This document shows positions 9,049 through 18,016 of a stretch of DNA of 64,000 nucleotides, in pieces. Below the pieces are notes generated by a model. That model was not told where the DNA came from. It did not search any database and saw only the letters and a program-made list of their open reading frames with translations. The translations under genes and the position numbers were made by a program. Every line of letters starts with the position of its first letter. The first letter of the stretch is position 1. Location of the stretch: assembly GCF_000519305.1 (NCBI RefSeq), contig NZ_JAFG01000010.1:62001-126000 (forward strand). Reading direction: 5' to 3'. Origin of the DNA: Mesorhizobium ciceri WSM4083. Its GTDB lineage: Bacteria; Pseudomonadota; Alphaproteobacteria; Rhizobiales; Rhizobiaceae.

Positions 9049-9717
9049 TCAGAAGACGAGCCGGTAGCCGAGGAAACGCTTGGAATCGATCGGGTCGGTG
9101 CCCAGCTTCTCGCGCAGCTTCTTGCGCAGTTTGCTGATGTGGCTTTCCACCACGTTCTCCTCGACCTCTTCGTCGAAGATGCCGTAGATGGCGTTGAAAA
9201 CCTGGGTCTTGGTGACACGGCGCCCGCGATTGCTCGCCAGATATTCGAGGATGCGGCGCTCGCGGCGCGGCAGGGGGAGGGGCTGACCGTCGATCTCGGG
9301 GTCGCGGCCGTCCATGAAGATGCGCATGGCGCCGATCTCGGTGTAGGCGACGTCTTCCTGGGCGCGGCGGCGGATGGCGGTGATGCGGGCCAGGATCTCG
9401 CGGATATGGACGGGCTTGCGAATGACGTCGTCGACGCCGCTCTCGAACAACCGCAGCGTGTTCTCCAGGGAATGCTGTTCACTGAGCGCAATCACCGGGG
9501 CGCCGGTGCGGTCGCGGATCTGGCGCGGAGAGATGGAGCCTTCGCGGCAGTCGCCGATGAGGAAGGCCCGGACCGAGCGCAGATCGGTGTCCGCGGCAGA
9601 GTTCACCCACTCACCGAATTCGCCGGATGCAAAGCCTGCACAGGCGATGCCCTCACGATCGAAAAGTGAATTGTATCCCTCTGTTACGAGCTCGCGCTCG
9701 TCAACGATCACAATCAT
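9049..9717 (-). CDS. rem: OmpR-type flagellar transcriptional activator Rem/FtcR
   Basis: 222-residue orphan response regulator. Residues 1-118 form a receiver domain (acidic pair D6-E7, likely phospho-acceptor D56 in LIGDCRE, K101 in RKPVH). Residues about 130-222 form the winged-helix DNA-binding domain (RRERRILEYLASNRGRRV, then EENVVESHISKLRKKL). This is the Rem of S. meliloti and FtcR of Brucella, which activates class II flagellar operons under VisNR. The start MIVIVDE at 9717 is chosen over an upstream in-frame ATG at 9789 because the receiver fold begins there and GGAAGG lies eight bases before it. No cognate kinase is nearby, so phosphorylation is uncertain. Confidence 0.92.
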   Translation of the reverse strand: MIVIVDERELVTEGYNSLFDREGIACAGFASGEFGEWVNSAADTDLRSVRAFLIGDCREGSISPRQIRDRTGAPVIALSEQHSLENTLRLFESGVDDVIRKPVHIREILARITAIRRRAQEDVAYTEIGAMRIFMDGRDPEIDGQPLPLPRRERRILEYLASNRGRRVTKTQVFNAIYGIFDEEVEENVVESHISKLRKKLREKLGTDPIDSKRFLGYRLVF

Positions 9718-9834
9718 CGGCCCCGCCTTCCGAATCAAATCATTTGTCCCGTGAAGAGAGGCGTATCCGCTGGCGGGAATCCTGAACAACCGTCATTTCT
9801 TGTAGCTAGTTTCTTGGGAGTCTGGAATCGTATC

Positions 9835-9854
9835 GGTTGCATTAGCGTGCAACC
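9835..9854. promoter_or_regulatory. Perfect 7-bp stem-loop upstream of rem
   Basis: GGTTGCA and TGCAACC are separated by six bases (TTAGCG), about 118-137 bases upstream of the rem start and 87 bases beyond the end of the transglycosylase gene. No T tract follows on the minus strand, so an operator or leader structure of rem is at least as likely as a terminator. Function is inferred from position only. Confidence 0.4.
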
Positions 9855-9940
9855 AGATATGCTTTCGGTGGCAAGCTCTGACCAAGTCCAGCCAACAATT
9901 CCGGGTTGTACGGTTTGTCTATTAGAAGCGGGAAATGCGC

Positions 9941-10528
9941 TTACGGGTTGCAGAAGCCGCGGGCGTTCGCGGTCCATTTTCCAAAGCCGGTGGCGACCAT
10001 GTTGGCAATGACGCGGCAGACATAGATCTTCTGCGCCGGGTCGTTGTCGGGACCGGCATGATAGCGGGCAACGGCCATCGACCAGGTCTCGTGACGGGCA
10101 TGGAGACTAGCCAGGAAGCGCGCCGCATAGTCGACGTTCTGACGTGGGTCGAGCATGTCCTCGACGCTGCGAAAATGCGATGCGTGGTAGTGGTGATTGA
10201 TCTGCATGCAGCCTAGATCGATCAGCGTCTTGCCTTCGCGCCGGGCATTGGCGAAGGCGGCAAGGGCCTCTGTCCGGCTCCTTGGAAAGACTGCTTTTCC
10301 TTCTATATTCAAGGCATTGGGCTGAAGGCTGCCCTTGTTGCCGGTCTCCGTCAGGCCAACGGCATAGAGGATGCCGGCGGGCACGCCATAACGATCGGCG
10401 GCGCGCAGGATCTCCGGCTCGCAGGGGTTCGCCGCGGCTGCGGCGGCGTTTGTCGCGCTAGATAAAGATATCGCCGCCAGCGCGCTCGCGAGCAGGCGAA
10501 GTGCCGCGGCCGTAGTCCTGCGCGTCAT
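9941..10528 (-). CDS. Flagellar-cluster lytic transglycosylase (SLT domain)
   Basis: 195 residues. A signal peptide covers about 1-31 (twin arginine-like MTRRTTAAALRLL and an alanine-rich core), followed by a lysozyme-like SLT domain: catalytic glutamate E61 in GLTETGN, then ALNIEGK and DLGCMQINHHYH. It would cleave peptidoglycan in the periplasm. Placed between fliK and rem, it is the obvious candidate for opening the cell wall for the flagellar rod, since no flgJ with a muramidase domain is present. The start at 10528 is supported by the signal peptide and makes the gene overlap the 3' end of fliK by 71 bases in another frame; the frame stays open further upstream, but that extension lacks signal character. 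Confidence 0.85.
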   Translation of the reverse strand: MTRRTTAAALRLLASALAAISLSSATNAAAAAANPCEPEILRAADRYGVPAGILYAVGLTETGNKGSLQPNALNIEGKAVFPRSRTEALAAFANARREGKTLIDLGCMQINHHYHASHFRSVEDMLDPRQNVDYAARFLASLHARHETWSMAVARYHAGPDNDPAQKIYVCRVIANMVATGFGKWTANARGFCNP

Positions 10529-11837
10529 CGTTGCGTTTCCCTGAGGATTGCTGGCCCGGTTGCTGGCCGCCGGCTCCACCATTGCCACTGCCCGAATTCC
10601 CCGGTTGGAAGGATGCTGGATCGCGGCCTGTTGCCGCCGCCAGAGTAGCGGTTGCATCCGTCCGGGTTGTAGCGGGAACTGCTACCGAAGGTTGCAGTAT
10701 CGTGACCTTGTCAACCTCGAAGCCGAGCCCCCGCAGCGACTTGACGATGGCCTCGCTGTCGGCCGACAGCCGACGATAGGCGTCGTGTGTTTCAGGCTTC
10801 AGCTCAATCGAAAGTTGTTCCCCGGAGAGGCGAAGACTGGCCGTCACCATGCCGAGTTCGGCGGGGTGGAGTTCGATCTTCAGCACATGTGTCGGAACGG
10901 CAACAGAGCTGGCCAGATGGGCGGACGTGGGTGAGGCTGAAAGCGCCTTTTGCGGCCCGGCGTCGGCGGCTATGGCGTTGATCACATTGAGGGCCGCCTG
11001 GCTGATGGGGCTCTGCGGCGGTGCGGGGAAGCTCCGTTCCGACACCACGTCGATGCGCGCGGTGGACAGGGACTGTTTTCCCGCTTCGGGACGCATCGAG
11101 GACTGCACATCCTCGATGCTCTTCATCGCATTCGCGGCGTGCTTCGACCGCACGCCGGGCACATCGGCAGCCGGCGCGTCCGACAGCTTCTGGGCCGCCG
11201 CTGTGACGTCGCGTTTGGGCGCGCTGGAGGCAGCGCTCGGCGACTGACCGTCAAGCGCCGTCAAAGGTCCGTCGATTATCGACGCCTGCTCCGGCTTCGA
11301 TACGGTTTCGAGTGCTTCGCGTCCGCCCGCGGATTTTGACCGGTAGGTCTTTGGCAGTGACGCCTGTCCGTCGAGCGCCGGGTCCGACGAATTCTCGCCA
11401 GTGGCAGCATTGCCCCCGGCTGCCTTGGCCGCTGTCGAGAAATGCCGCAGGTCATGAAACGCGATCAGCAGCGGCAGGTCGTCCTGAAGCGGCGCGGTAT
11501 CCGACGCCATCTCTTCGGCGTCGGCCTTGTGGGCCTTTGCTTCCAATCCGTCCTTGCCGGTTTTCACGCTTGCCCCTTTGGCTGAGGTGGTGGTCCTTCC
11601 GGGCTCGGCCGATGCCGGTTCGGCCTTTGCGTCATGCCCGGCAAGGCCCGCAGCGAGCTTGCTCCAGCGCTGGTCGCGCGATCCCGCCTCTGTCGACGGC
11701 TGCCGTTCCGGGCGGGCATCGTCGCGCAGCATTTTGCCGAAGCCGGCGTCATCGTTTCTGCCGTTCGCGGCCGGCTGCTCCGACGTCGCGCGCGTGGAGG
11801 CAAATCCTGGCAAGGCCGAGCCGAGGCTGGTGGTCAT
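10458..11837 (-). CDS. fliK: Flagellar hook-length control protein FliK (MotD)
   Basis: 459 residues. Long low-complexity, Ala/Ser/Lys-rich N-terminal two thirds, then a C-terminal hook-length-control domain (about 310-380) with LKIELHPAELGMVTASLRL and the SADSEAIVKSLRGLGFEVDK helix. The disordered tail ends in a Gly/Gln-rich stretch. In S. meliloti the equivalent gene after motC was first called motD and later shown to be FliK. The ATG overlaps the motC stop (ATGA at 11834-11837). Its last 71 bases are shared with the transglycosylase gene. Confidence 0.9.
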   Translation of the reverse strand: MTTSLGSALPGFASTRATSEQPAANGRNDDAGFGKMLRDDARPERQPSTEAGSRDQRWSKLAAGLAGHDAKAEPASAEPGRTTTSAKGASVKTGKDGLEAKAHKADAEEMASDTAPLQDDLPLLIAFHDLRHFSTAAKAAGGNAATGENSSDPALDGQASLPKTYRSKSAGGREALETVSKPEQASIIDGPLTALDGQSPSAASSAPKRDVTAAAQKLSDAPAADVPGVRSKHAANAMKSIEDVQSSMRPEAGKQSLSTARIDVVSERSFPAPPQSPISQAALNVINAIAADAGPQKALSASPTSAHLASSVAVPTHVLKIELHPAELGMVTASLRLSGEQLSIELKPETHDAYRRLSADSEAIVKSLRGLGFEVDKVTILQPSVAVPATTRTDATATLAAATGRDPASFQPGNSGSGNGGAGGQQPGQQSSGKRNDDAQDYGRGTSPARERAGGDIFI

Positions 11838-13210
11838 TTGGGGGCGGCTCCAAGCATCTGGTCGATCAGGTCGAGCTGTCGACGTGTTCTGGTCATGGCC
11901 GCGTCGGTCGGATCGGCGAGCCCTTTAGCGGCTGCGGGCGACGGTGCCGACGCCGGCATGACTGTCGCTGCGTCGGCGGATGCAACTGCCGCCGTGTCCG
12001 GCGCATTGGCGGCCGGTCCGCCGGAGGCCGCGGTGGCGGCGGGTTGCTCCGCGATGGCGCCTTCGACCGGTGGCAGTCCACTGTCATCGGCGTTTTGCGG
12101 CGTGGCGATCTCGGGAGCCGCAGGTTGCTCGGCCGCAACAGGGGCAGGCTTTTCCTCGGGAAGGGCGGTGGGCGGCGCGACGACCTCGCCGGCAATGGCC
12201 TGCGCGGCGTCGAGCAAAGCGCGGTCGCCTTCCGAGAGCCTGGTGCGGTCGATCTTGCCGAGCTTGGCACGAACGTCCTCGATTGTGCCCGAGGTGACGG
12301 TGGAAAGGCTGGCATAGAGCAGAGCGCGTGGATCGTCCTGATTGGTGTTGCCGTCGCGGCCCTGCTCGGCCCGCGCCGAAGCGAAGGCCGACAAGTCGTT
12401 CAGGCCGTCTATCGCGGCCCGGCGGGCGATGCGCAGATAGATAACCTTCTCGCGCTCGGGATCCATCATCGAGGTGATGTCGCCCAGCTTGTCCTGGCTG
12501 ATCGACATGTGCAGCGCGATGACGCCGGAGACGAAGGAGTCGGCGAACTGGCTGGCATAGGGCGAATAGAGATAGCGCTCGACATATTGGGTGGAAGCAA
12601 GGGCGAAGCGTGCCGCGTCGCCTTGCGCGACTGCAAGGCCGACCGAACGGCGAAGTGCCGCTTCCTCGACCAGCGTGCCGGGGCTGAGCAATCTTGCCTC
12701 GTCGAGCAGACGGAGTGCGGTCGCCGGTTGATCACCGGCAAGCAGTGAGCCTTTGACCAAAGCGAGGAAGGCGCCGAGATCCGGAGGCAACGCCATGGGC
12801 TCGATCGGCCTCAAGGCTTCGATAGCCTCGCCGGGCCGGCCGTTGAGGTAATCAATCACGCCTTTGGCGATGGCAAGGCTTTGCGGATCCGTCGTAGCGC
12901 GCGACGTGGCCGCTTCGACGGTCACCGGGTTGCCGCCGCTCATGCCGTAGACAAGCAGGGCTCGAAAGTTCTTGGGATCCTTGTAGTCCTCGGCATTCGC
13001 CGCCCGCAGGCGCGCATCCGCCATCTCCAGCAGCTTGGCCTGCATCGGCAGGGCGGCATGATCGCCGGCGGCTATGCGGTCCTGGATGAGTTGCAGCGAG
13101 CGCACCAGTTGATACGGCTGCAGCGCGTCCTGGGCGAAACCGGCCGACGGGTGTCCGCCGGCCAGCAGCAGCAGGCCAATCAACCGGCGGGTGACGGCCG
13201 CTCGCTTCAT
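11834..13210 (-). CDS. motC: Periplasmic motility protein MotC
   Basis: 458 residues with a Sec signal peptide (MKRAAVTRRLIGLLLLAGG, cleavage near AGFAQ-DA). The body is helical (LQPYQLVRSLQLIQDRIAAG; VKGSLLAGDQPATALRLLDE), ending in an Ala/Pro-rich stretch and a short helix. This is the rhizobial MotC, a periplasmic protein thought to work with MotB in the stator; MotE is its chaperone in S. meliloti. The start at 13210 overlaps the motB stop (ATGA), which rules out the 58-residue Arg-rich extension of the open frame. Part of the fliF-fliH-like-motB-motC-fliK chain. Confidence 0.92.
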   Translation of the reverse strand: MKRAAVTRRLIGLLLLAGGHPSAGFAQDALQPYQLVRSLQLIQDRIAAGDHAALPMQAKLLEMADARLRAANAEDYKDPKNFRALLVYGMSGGNPVTVEAATSRATTDPQSLAIAKGVIDYLNGRPGEAIEALRPIEPMALPPDLGAFLALVKGSLLAGDQPATALRLLDEARLLSPGTLVEEAALRRSVGLAVAQGDAARFALASTQYVERYLYSPYASQFADSFVSGVIALHMSISQDKLGDITSMMDPEREKVIYLRIARRAAIDGLNDLSAFASARAEQGRDGNTNQDDPRALLYASLSTVTSGTIEDVRAKLGKIDRTRLSEGDRALLDAAQAIAGEVVAPPTALPEEKPAPVAAEQPAAPEIATPQNADDSGLPPVEGAIAEQPAATAASGGPAANAPDTAAVASADAATVMPASAPSPAAAKGLADPTDAAMTRTRRQLDLIDQMLGAAPK

Positions 13211-14541
13211 CCGCCGGTCGCCATCAGGATCTCGATGCGGCGGTTCGCGGCCGCCAATGGATCGGCTGCTACCTTCGGCTGGCGGTCGGCGAAGCCGGCG
13301 ACCTCGGTGATGCGGCGTTCGTCGACGCCGCCGCGCACGAGCATGTAATAGGCGGAATGCGCGCGTGCCGTCGACAGCCGCCAATTGTCGTAGCTGTCGC
13401 TGCGGAACGGCCGGGCATCGGTGTGGCCGTTGATGCTGATGGTGCCCTTCTGGCTGTTTACGATGCGGCCGATCTTCTCCATCGCCAGCACCAGTTCGCG
13501 TCTCGGCAATGCCGAGCCGACCTCGAACATGCCGAAGTCGAGCTGATCGGTGATCGAGATGACGACCCCCTTGTCGGTGGCTTCGACCGTGACGCCGTCG
13601 TGCAGCTTGTCGCCGGGCTTGAAGGCATCGGCCAGCTGCCGCTTGACGTCGGCAGCTGCCTTCACGGCAGCTGCGGTTGGCGCCTTCTCGCCGATGTCGG
13701 GCTTGGCGGCCTTTTGCGCCTCAGGCTCCGCCTTGGCTGCGTCGGCGGCCTTGGTGCCGTCCGGTTTGGTCTCGCCGGCCATTGCGGTGGCAGGGTTCGC
13801 GGCCTGCTTGCCGGTCACGTCCTTTGCCTGCGGCTCAAGCGGTGCGGCCGCGACAGGCGGCACGGCTTTGACTTTGAGCACTTGCGTTTCGGCGGTCTTA
13901 TCTCCGGGCTTGAGCGGATCGCCCTCGGTCCTGGTGCGCTCGGCGCTGGCCTCGGCGGCTGGCGCCGCCACCTGCTGCGACCAGAAATCCGGCTCAAAGG
14001 GATCGCGGTAGGAGGCACCGCCGGAGGCGCCCGTCGCCGGGCCGGCTGCCTGGGCGCCGCCGTCACCCTTCTGACTGACATTCTGCATTACGCCAGTGTC
14101 GGTGGCGATTTCTGAAAGTACCGCATAGGGATCTGCGAACAGGTGCTCGTCGGAGTGTTCCGCCTGCGGGAGTTCTTGCTTGTCTTCTTTGCGGTCCGCC
14201 GAGCCATCGCCGTCCTGGCCGGCCTTGTTGGTCGCCTTCTTCGGATTGTCGGCCGTCGTCCCGATCGCGCGGGGACCGTCGCCGAGATCCTCAAGACCTT
14301 TGCGGCTCGAATTGCGGTCGACCAGCTTGACCGGGTTGAAGTAGCTGGCGACGGCTGCCTTGGTCTGCTCGTTGGCGGCATTGATCAGCCACATGACCAG
14401 GAAAAAGCACATCATGGCCGTCATGAAATCGGCGAAGGCGATCTTCCAGACGCCGCCATGGTGGGCCTCGTCATGGTCGTCATGACTGCGCCGCACGATG
14501 ATGATCTCGTGGCGGCCGTGGTCGGCGTCTGCGACGCTCAT
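13207..14541 (-). CDS. motB: Flagellar motor stator protein MotB
   Basis: 444 residues. Cytoplasmic His/Asp-rich N-terminus, then one transmembrane helix with the proton-binding aspartate (D38 in FADFMTAMMCFF), a very long periplasmic Ala/Lys-rich linker (about 60-300), and a C-terminal OmpA/MotB peptidoglycan-binding domain (INGHTDARPFRSDSYDNWRL; AAANRRIEIL). It anchors the stator to the cell wall. The partner motA lies far away at 30023. The start MSVADADHG at 14541 overlaps the previous stop by four bases; a start ten codons earlier is possible but would break the coupling seen elsewhere in this operon. The linker is longer than in enteric MotB. Confidence 0.94.
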   Translation of the reverse strand: MSVADADHGRHEIIIVRRSHDDHDEAHHGGVWKIAFADFMTAMMCFFLVMWLINAANEQTKAAVASYFNPVKLVDRNSSRKGLEDLGDGPRAIGTTADNPKKATNKAGQDGDGSADRKEDKQELPQAEHSDEHLFADPYAVLSEIATDTGVMQNVSQKGDGGAQAAGPATGASGGASYRDPFEPDFWSQQVAAPAAEASAERTRTEGDPLKPGDKTAETQVLKVKAVPPVAAAPLEPQAKDVTGKQAANPATAMAGETKPDGTKAADAAKAEPEAQKAAKPDIGEKAPTAAAVKAAADVKRQLADAFKPGDKLHDGVTVEATDKGVVISITDQLDFGMFEVGSALPRRELVLAMEKIGRIVNSQKGTISINGHTDARPFRSDSYDNWRLSTARAHSAYYMLVRGGVDERRITEVAGFADRQPKVAADPLAAANRRIEILMATGG

Positions 14542-15161
14542 GCCAAGACCTCCGAGAGGACCGTCGACCATTCGGCCATGCGCGTCTCGAACACCGCCTC
14601 GTCGATGGCGACGGTCAGGTCGAAGCCTGGCGCCTCGACAAAATCGAGATTGGCGGCGCGGGGTCCCAGCGACGCCTTCAGTGTTTCGAACATCGATAGC
14701 GGGCCGCGCACGACGATGCGCACCGCTTCGGCATCGCCGACCGCTTCGCTGATGGCGCGGGCCAATGCCTCGATCGAACGTTTCTGCAGATCGTCGCTGA
14801 CGATGCCGCCGATGATGCGGGCGACCGAGGCGGCGACAAGTCCGGTCACGCGCGCCTCCATCGCATCGATGCGCAACGAGACCGCCTTGCCGACATCGTC
14901 GCCGAGGCTTTCGAGAAATATCCTTGCTTCCTCGGCATTGGCCTGGCGTTCGGCTTCGAGCGCGGCGTCATGCGCAGCCGACAGGCGGACCTCCAGCGCT
15001 GTTTCCGCCTGGGCAACCGCCTCGGCGATCAGAGTGCCGATATCGGCCTGCGGCGCCGGCTCGGGCTTGTGTGCGGGATCGACTGCTGCCCGGGACTGGC
15101 CGGCACGTTGCGCGCGCGTCCCGAAATCAGGCAGAAGATCGAAGAGGGCTACGGAGGGCAT
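14538..15161 (-). CDS. Probable FliH-like flagellar ATPase regulator
   Basis: 207 residues lying three bases after fliF and overlapping motB by ATGA. It is helical and Ala/Glu-rich from about 40 to 100 (AQAETALEVRLSAAHDAALE, a coiled-coil-like stretch), then has a FliH/HrpE-like C-terminal region (VAASVARIIGGIVSDDL; AEAVRIVVRGP; FVEAPGFDLTVAIDEAVFE). Position after fliF and the domain layout suggest FliH, the negative regulator and stalk of the FliI ATPase, but similarity to enteric FliH is weak. The catalytic partner fliI is in another operon (26603-28021). Confidence 0.65.
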   Translation of the reverse strand: MPSVALFDLLPDFGTRAQRAGQSRAAVDPAHKPEPAPQADIGTLIAEAVAQAETALEVRLSAAHDAALEAERQANAEEARIFLESLGDDVGKAVSLRIDAMEARVTGLVAASVARIIGGIVSDDLQKRSIEALARAISEAVGDAEAVRIVVRGPLSMFETLKASLGPRAANLDFVEAPGFDLTVAIDEAVFETRMAEWSTVLSEVLA

Positions 15162-15164
15162 GGT

Positions 15165-16811
15165 TTACACCGCCACTTCCTGGGCAGCCCATTTGCGCAG
15201 GATCTGCGCGGTGCGCTCCTCGTTGATATCGACCATCCTGGCAAGCCTGTCCTGCGGCGCCGGCCGGATCTTCTGGCGAAGATCGTCGAGCGGCGTGGGA
15301 CCTGGGCGTGTGCCTGGCAAGGTCCCAATCGCGGCACTGTCGGTGGCCGCCATTGCCTCCGGGGTCGGCAGCGAGCGCTGGACGTCGTCGAAGCTGGGAC
15401 CTGCCAAGGCCGGAGTGGCCTTTGCCGTCAGCGCCGCGGCCATCGGCCTCAGGCCGAAGAAGGCGACCAGGAACACCACGACGATGAAGGCACCGGCATT
15501 GATCATCGTGCCGGCATGCTGGCCGATCGAATCGAGCATTCCCGCCTGCGGGATCGCCTCGCCATCCAGGCCGTCGATGAACTCGACCGCCGAGACGTCG
15601 ATGATGTCGCCGCGCTTTTCGTCCAGGCCGGTAGCGGACGTCACCATCTTCTGGATCTCGGCGACGCGCTTGGCGATCTGCTCCGGCGTGGCGTCCTTGC
15701 CGAGGATGGCCGTCAGCCGCTGCTGGTTGACGACCACGGCAATCGACATCTTTGTGACGGTGTAGCCGTTGGAGACCGTGGCGATCTTCTTGGAATTGAT
15801 CTCGTAGTTGGTGATCTCTTCCCTGCGGTCGTTCTGCGAGGAGGATTGCGGACCATCGGTGGCGGTTGCCTGGGTCTCGGGCAGGTTCTGCTCGACGCTG
15901 GCCGGAGTGGAAGCCTGCTTCTGGTTGTTGTTCTCGTTGGCGCGCACCGACTGTACCGAGCGTTCGACGCGGGAATTCGGATCGAAGATGGTCTCTTCGG
16001 TCTGACGGGTGTCGGTGTTGACCTCGGCCTTGACGCTGGCGCGGAAATTGTCGGGGCCAAGATAGGCCGTCAGCGCACGGCGGATGTTGTCTCCTATCTG
16101 CGCCTCGACGGTCTGCTCGACGCCGAGCGTGCGCGCGGCGCTGGTGTTGGAAGGATCGTCGCCAGCGGCCAGCAGATTGCCGCTGGAATCGAGAACAGTC
16201 ACCTTGTCGGCCGCCAGGCCGGGAACGGCGGCGGCGACAAGATGGCGGATCGACATGGCACTCTTCTCGGCGTCGATGCCGGCGTAGCGGATGACCACGG
16301 AGGCGGAAGGCTGCTGCTCGTCGCGGCGGAAATTGGCGCGTTCGGACATGACGATGTGGACCCGCGCCGCCTTGATGCCCGATATCGACTGGATGGTGCG
16401 GGCGATCTCGCCTTCCAGCGCGCGCACGCGGGTGATCTGCTGCATGAAGGAGGTGAGCCCGAGCGAGCCGACATTGTCGAACAATTCGTAGCCGGCATTG
16501 GCGCTGGTCGGCAGGCCCTTTTCGGCGAGCAGCATGCGGGCCTGAGCGGTGGTGCCGACCGGCACCAGCACGGAGGTCCCGTCAGAACCAACGTCGAAGC
16601 CGATGCCGGCTTCGCCCAGCACCAGGCCGATCTGGTTCACGTCGGCGCGGTCGAGCCCGACATAGAGCGTGTCGTAGGCGGGGCGGTTGAGATAGACCGA
16701 GGCGATGCCGATGACGCCCATCACCAGAACGGCGATGCCCGCCAGCATGGCGAGGCGCTTCACGCCAAACCCGCGGAGATTCGAGATGATGCTCTGGATC
16801 TGTTCCGGCAC
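15165..16811 (-). CDS. fliF: Flagellar MS-ring protein FliF
   Basis: 548 residues. Two transmembrane helices (about 21-41 and 445-465) bracket a periplasmic region with the YscJ/FliF ring-building motifs: YDTLYVGLDRADVNQIGLVL, LPTSANAGYELFD, VRALEGEIARTIQSI and ARVHIVM. The cytoplasmic tail ends in LARMVDINEERTAQILRKW, the FliG-binding segment. FliF forms the MS ring in the inner membrane. First gene of a minus-strand operon with the FliH-like gene, motB, motC, fliK and the transglycosylase. In S. meliloti fliF lies next to visN instead, so the order is rearranged here. Confidence 0.96.
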   Translation of the reverse strand: MPEQIQSIISNLRGFGVKRLAMLAGIAVLVMGVIGIASVYLNRPAYDTLYVGLDRADVNQIGLVLGEAGIGFDVGSDGTSVLVPVGTTAQARMLLAEKGLPTSANAGYELFDNVGSLGLTSFMQQITRVRALEGEIARTIQSISGIKAARVHIVMSERANFRRDEQQPSASVVIRYAGIDAEKSAMSIRHLVAAAVPGLAADKVTVLDSSGNLLAAGDDPSNTSAARTLGVEQTVEAQIGDNIRRALTAYLGPDNFRASVKAEVNTDTRQTEETIFDPNSRVERSVQSVRANENNNQKQASTPASVEQNLPETQATATDGPQSSSQNDRREEITNYEINSKKIATVSNGYTVTKMSIAVVVNQQRLTAILGKDATPEQIAKRVAEIQKMVTSATGLDEKRGDIIDVSAVEFIDGLDGEAIPQAGMLDSIGQHAGTMINAGAFIVVVFLVAFFGLRPMAAALTAKATPALAGPSFDDVQRSLPTPEAMAATDSAAIGTLPGTRPGPTPLDDLRQKIRPAPQDRLARMVDINEERTAQILRKWAAQEVAV

Positions 16812-16875
16812 GGTTCAACGACTCCCAGCATGATTGTCCGCTGGAACTCTAGTCTTCGAAGCTTGTGCGAAAATG

Positions 16876-16908
16876 AAATCGGGCCGCGCTGACGGCGCGG
16901 CCCGATTT
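16876..16908 (-). terminator. Rho-independent terminator after flagellin 1
   Basis: A 14-bp stem with a five-base loop: ATCGGGCCGCGC pairs with GCGCGGCCCGAT, extended by A-T pairs, 36-68 bases after the flagellin stop at 16944. T-rich bases follow on the minus strand (TTTCATTTT). The stem core is identical to that of the terminator after the second flagellin. Confidence 0.75.
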
Positions 16909-16943
16909 TCTGATGGAAAGGACGGCGCTGGTGGCGCCCGTGA

Positions 16944-18008
16944 TCAGCTCTTGAACAGAGACAGGATCGACTGCGAGGCGCTGTTGGCGATCGACAATGC
17001 CTGGATGCCGAGCTGCTGCTGAACCTGCAGTGCCTGGAGCCGGGTCGATTCCTTGTTCATGTCGGCATCGACAAGCTGGCCGACGCCGCGGTCGATGGAG
17101 TCCATCAAGCTCTGGGTGAAGGTCTTCTGCAGGTCGATGCTGCTCTTGGCCGAACCGAGGATGGTGGCGGAATCGGTCAGCTGGGCCATGACCTTGTCGA
17201 TCCTGTTCACCATTTGCGTGATGATGTCGTCGGTAATGCCTGGTGCCGTGATATCGAGGTTGTAGGCGGAGATATTGTCGACCTTGGCGACCGCTCCCGC
17301 CGCCGTCTGGCCGGCGGTGTTCGCGGCGATGTCCGTTCCGCCGCCCGCGATCACGGTCGCATAGGCATCGTCATACAAGGTCTGGGCCGCCCCCGTGGAA
17401 TAAATGGACGTCTGGCGATCGAGTGTGCCGTAATTCTTCACGTCCGTGGCGAGGCCATAATCGAAAAGCTTGGTGCTCTCGACATCGATATCGATCGTCC
17501 CGATCGAGATGGCGCCGGATGAGGAACGATTGAATGAGGACACGATCTGGGAATCGGGCTGGACGCCGTCATTGGCGGCCGCAACCTGCTTTGAGGTCAC
17601 CGCCAGGAAATTCGAGCCTGAAAAGGTGGCCGCATCGGCGAAGGACTTCATCTGCGCCTGAAGCGCCTTGATCTCGGTCTGCGTCTTTGCCTTGGCTGCG
17701 TCCGTCTGGCCGACGGTCGAAAGCAGCTTGGTCTTGATCTGGCCGATCGTTGTCAGCACATTGTTCATGCCGGTGTAGGCGGTGTCGACTTTCGAGGCGC
17801 CGAGGCCGAGTGCATCCTGCACCGTCGACAGGGCCTGGTTGTCGGAGCGCATCGTGGTGGCGATCGACCAGTAGGCCGCGTTGTCCGAAGCTTGCGAGAC
17901 ACGGTAGCCCGTCGATACGCGGGCCTGTGTCTGCTCGAGTGACTTGTTGGTGGCGCTGAGGCTTTGAAGCGCGGTTAACGCCGCGGCGTTGGTCATGATA
18001 CTCGCCAA
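16944..18008 (-). CDS. fla: Flagellin 1 (TTG start)
   Basis: 354 residues with both conserved flagellin ends: N-terminal D0/D1 (SIMTNAAALTALQSL; ARVSTGYRVSQASDNAAYW) and C-terminal helix (MDSIDRGVGQLVDADMNKE; LQVQQQLGIQALSIAN). The centre (about 135-260) is short and variable, as in rhizobial complex-filament flagellins. The start is TTG at 18008: AAGGAG lies eight bases upstream, whereas the ATG five codons downstream would have a spacing of 20, and flagellin 2 begins MSSIMTNS at the homologous place. It has its own leader stem-loop and terminator. A near duplicate of flagellin 2, most similar at both ends. Confidence 0.95.
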   Translation of the reverse strand: MASIMTNAAALTALQSLSATNKSLEQTQARVSTGYRVSQASDNAAYWSIATTMRSDNQALSTVQDALGLGASKVDTAYTGMNNVLTTIGQIKTKLLSTVGQTDAAKAKTQTEIKALQAQMKSFADAATFSGSNFLAVTSKQVAAANDGVQPDSQIVSSFNRSSSGAISIGTIDIDVESTKLFDYGLATDVKNYGTLDRQTSIYSTGAAQTLYDDAYATVIAGGGTDIAANTAGQTAAGAVAKVDNISAYNLDITAPGITDDIITQMVNRIDKVMAQLTDSATILGSAKSSIDLQKTFTQSLMDSIDRGVGQLVDADMNKESTRLQALQVQQQLGIQALSIANSASQSILSLFKS

Positions 18009-18016
18009 GAAAGTCG

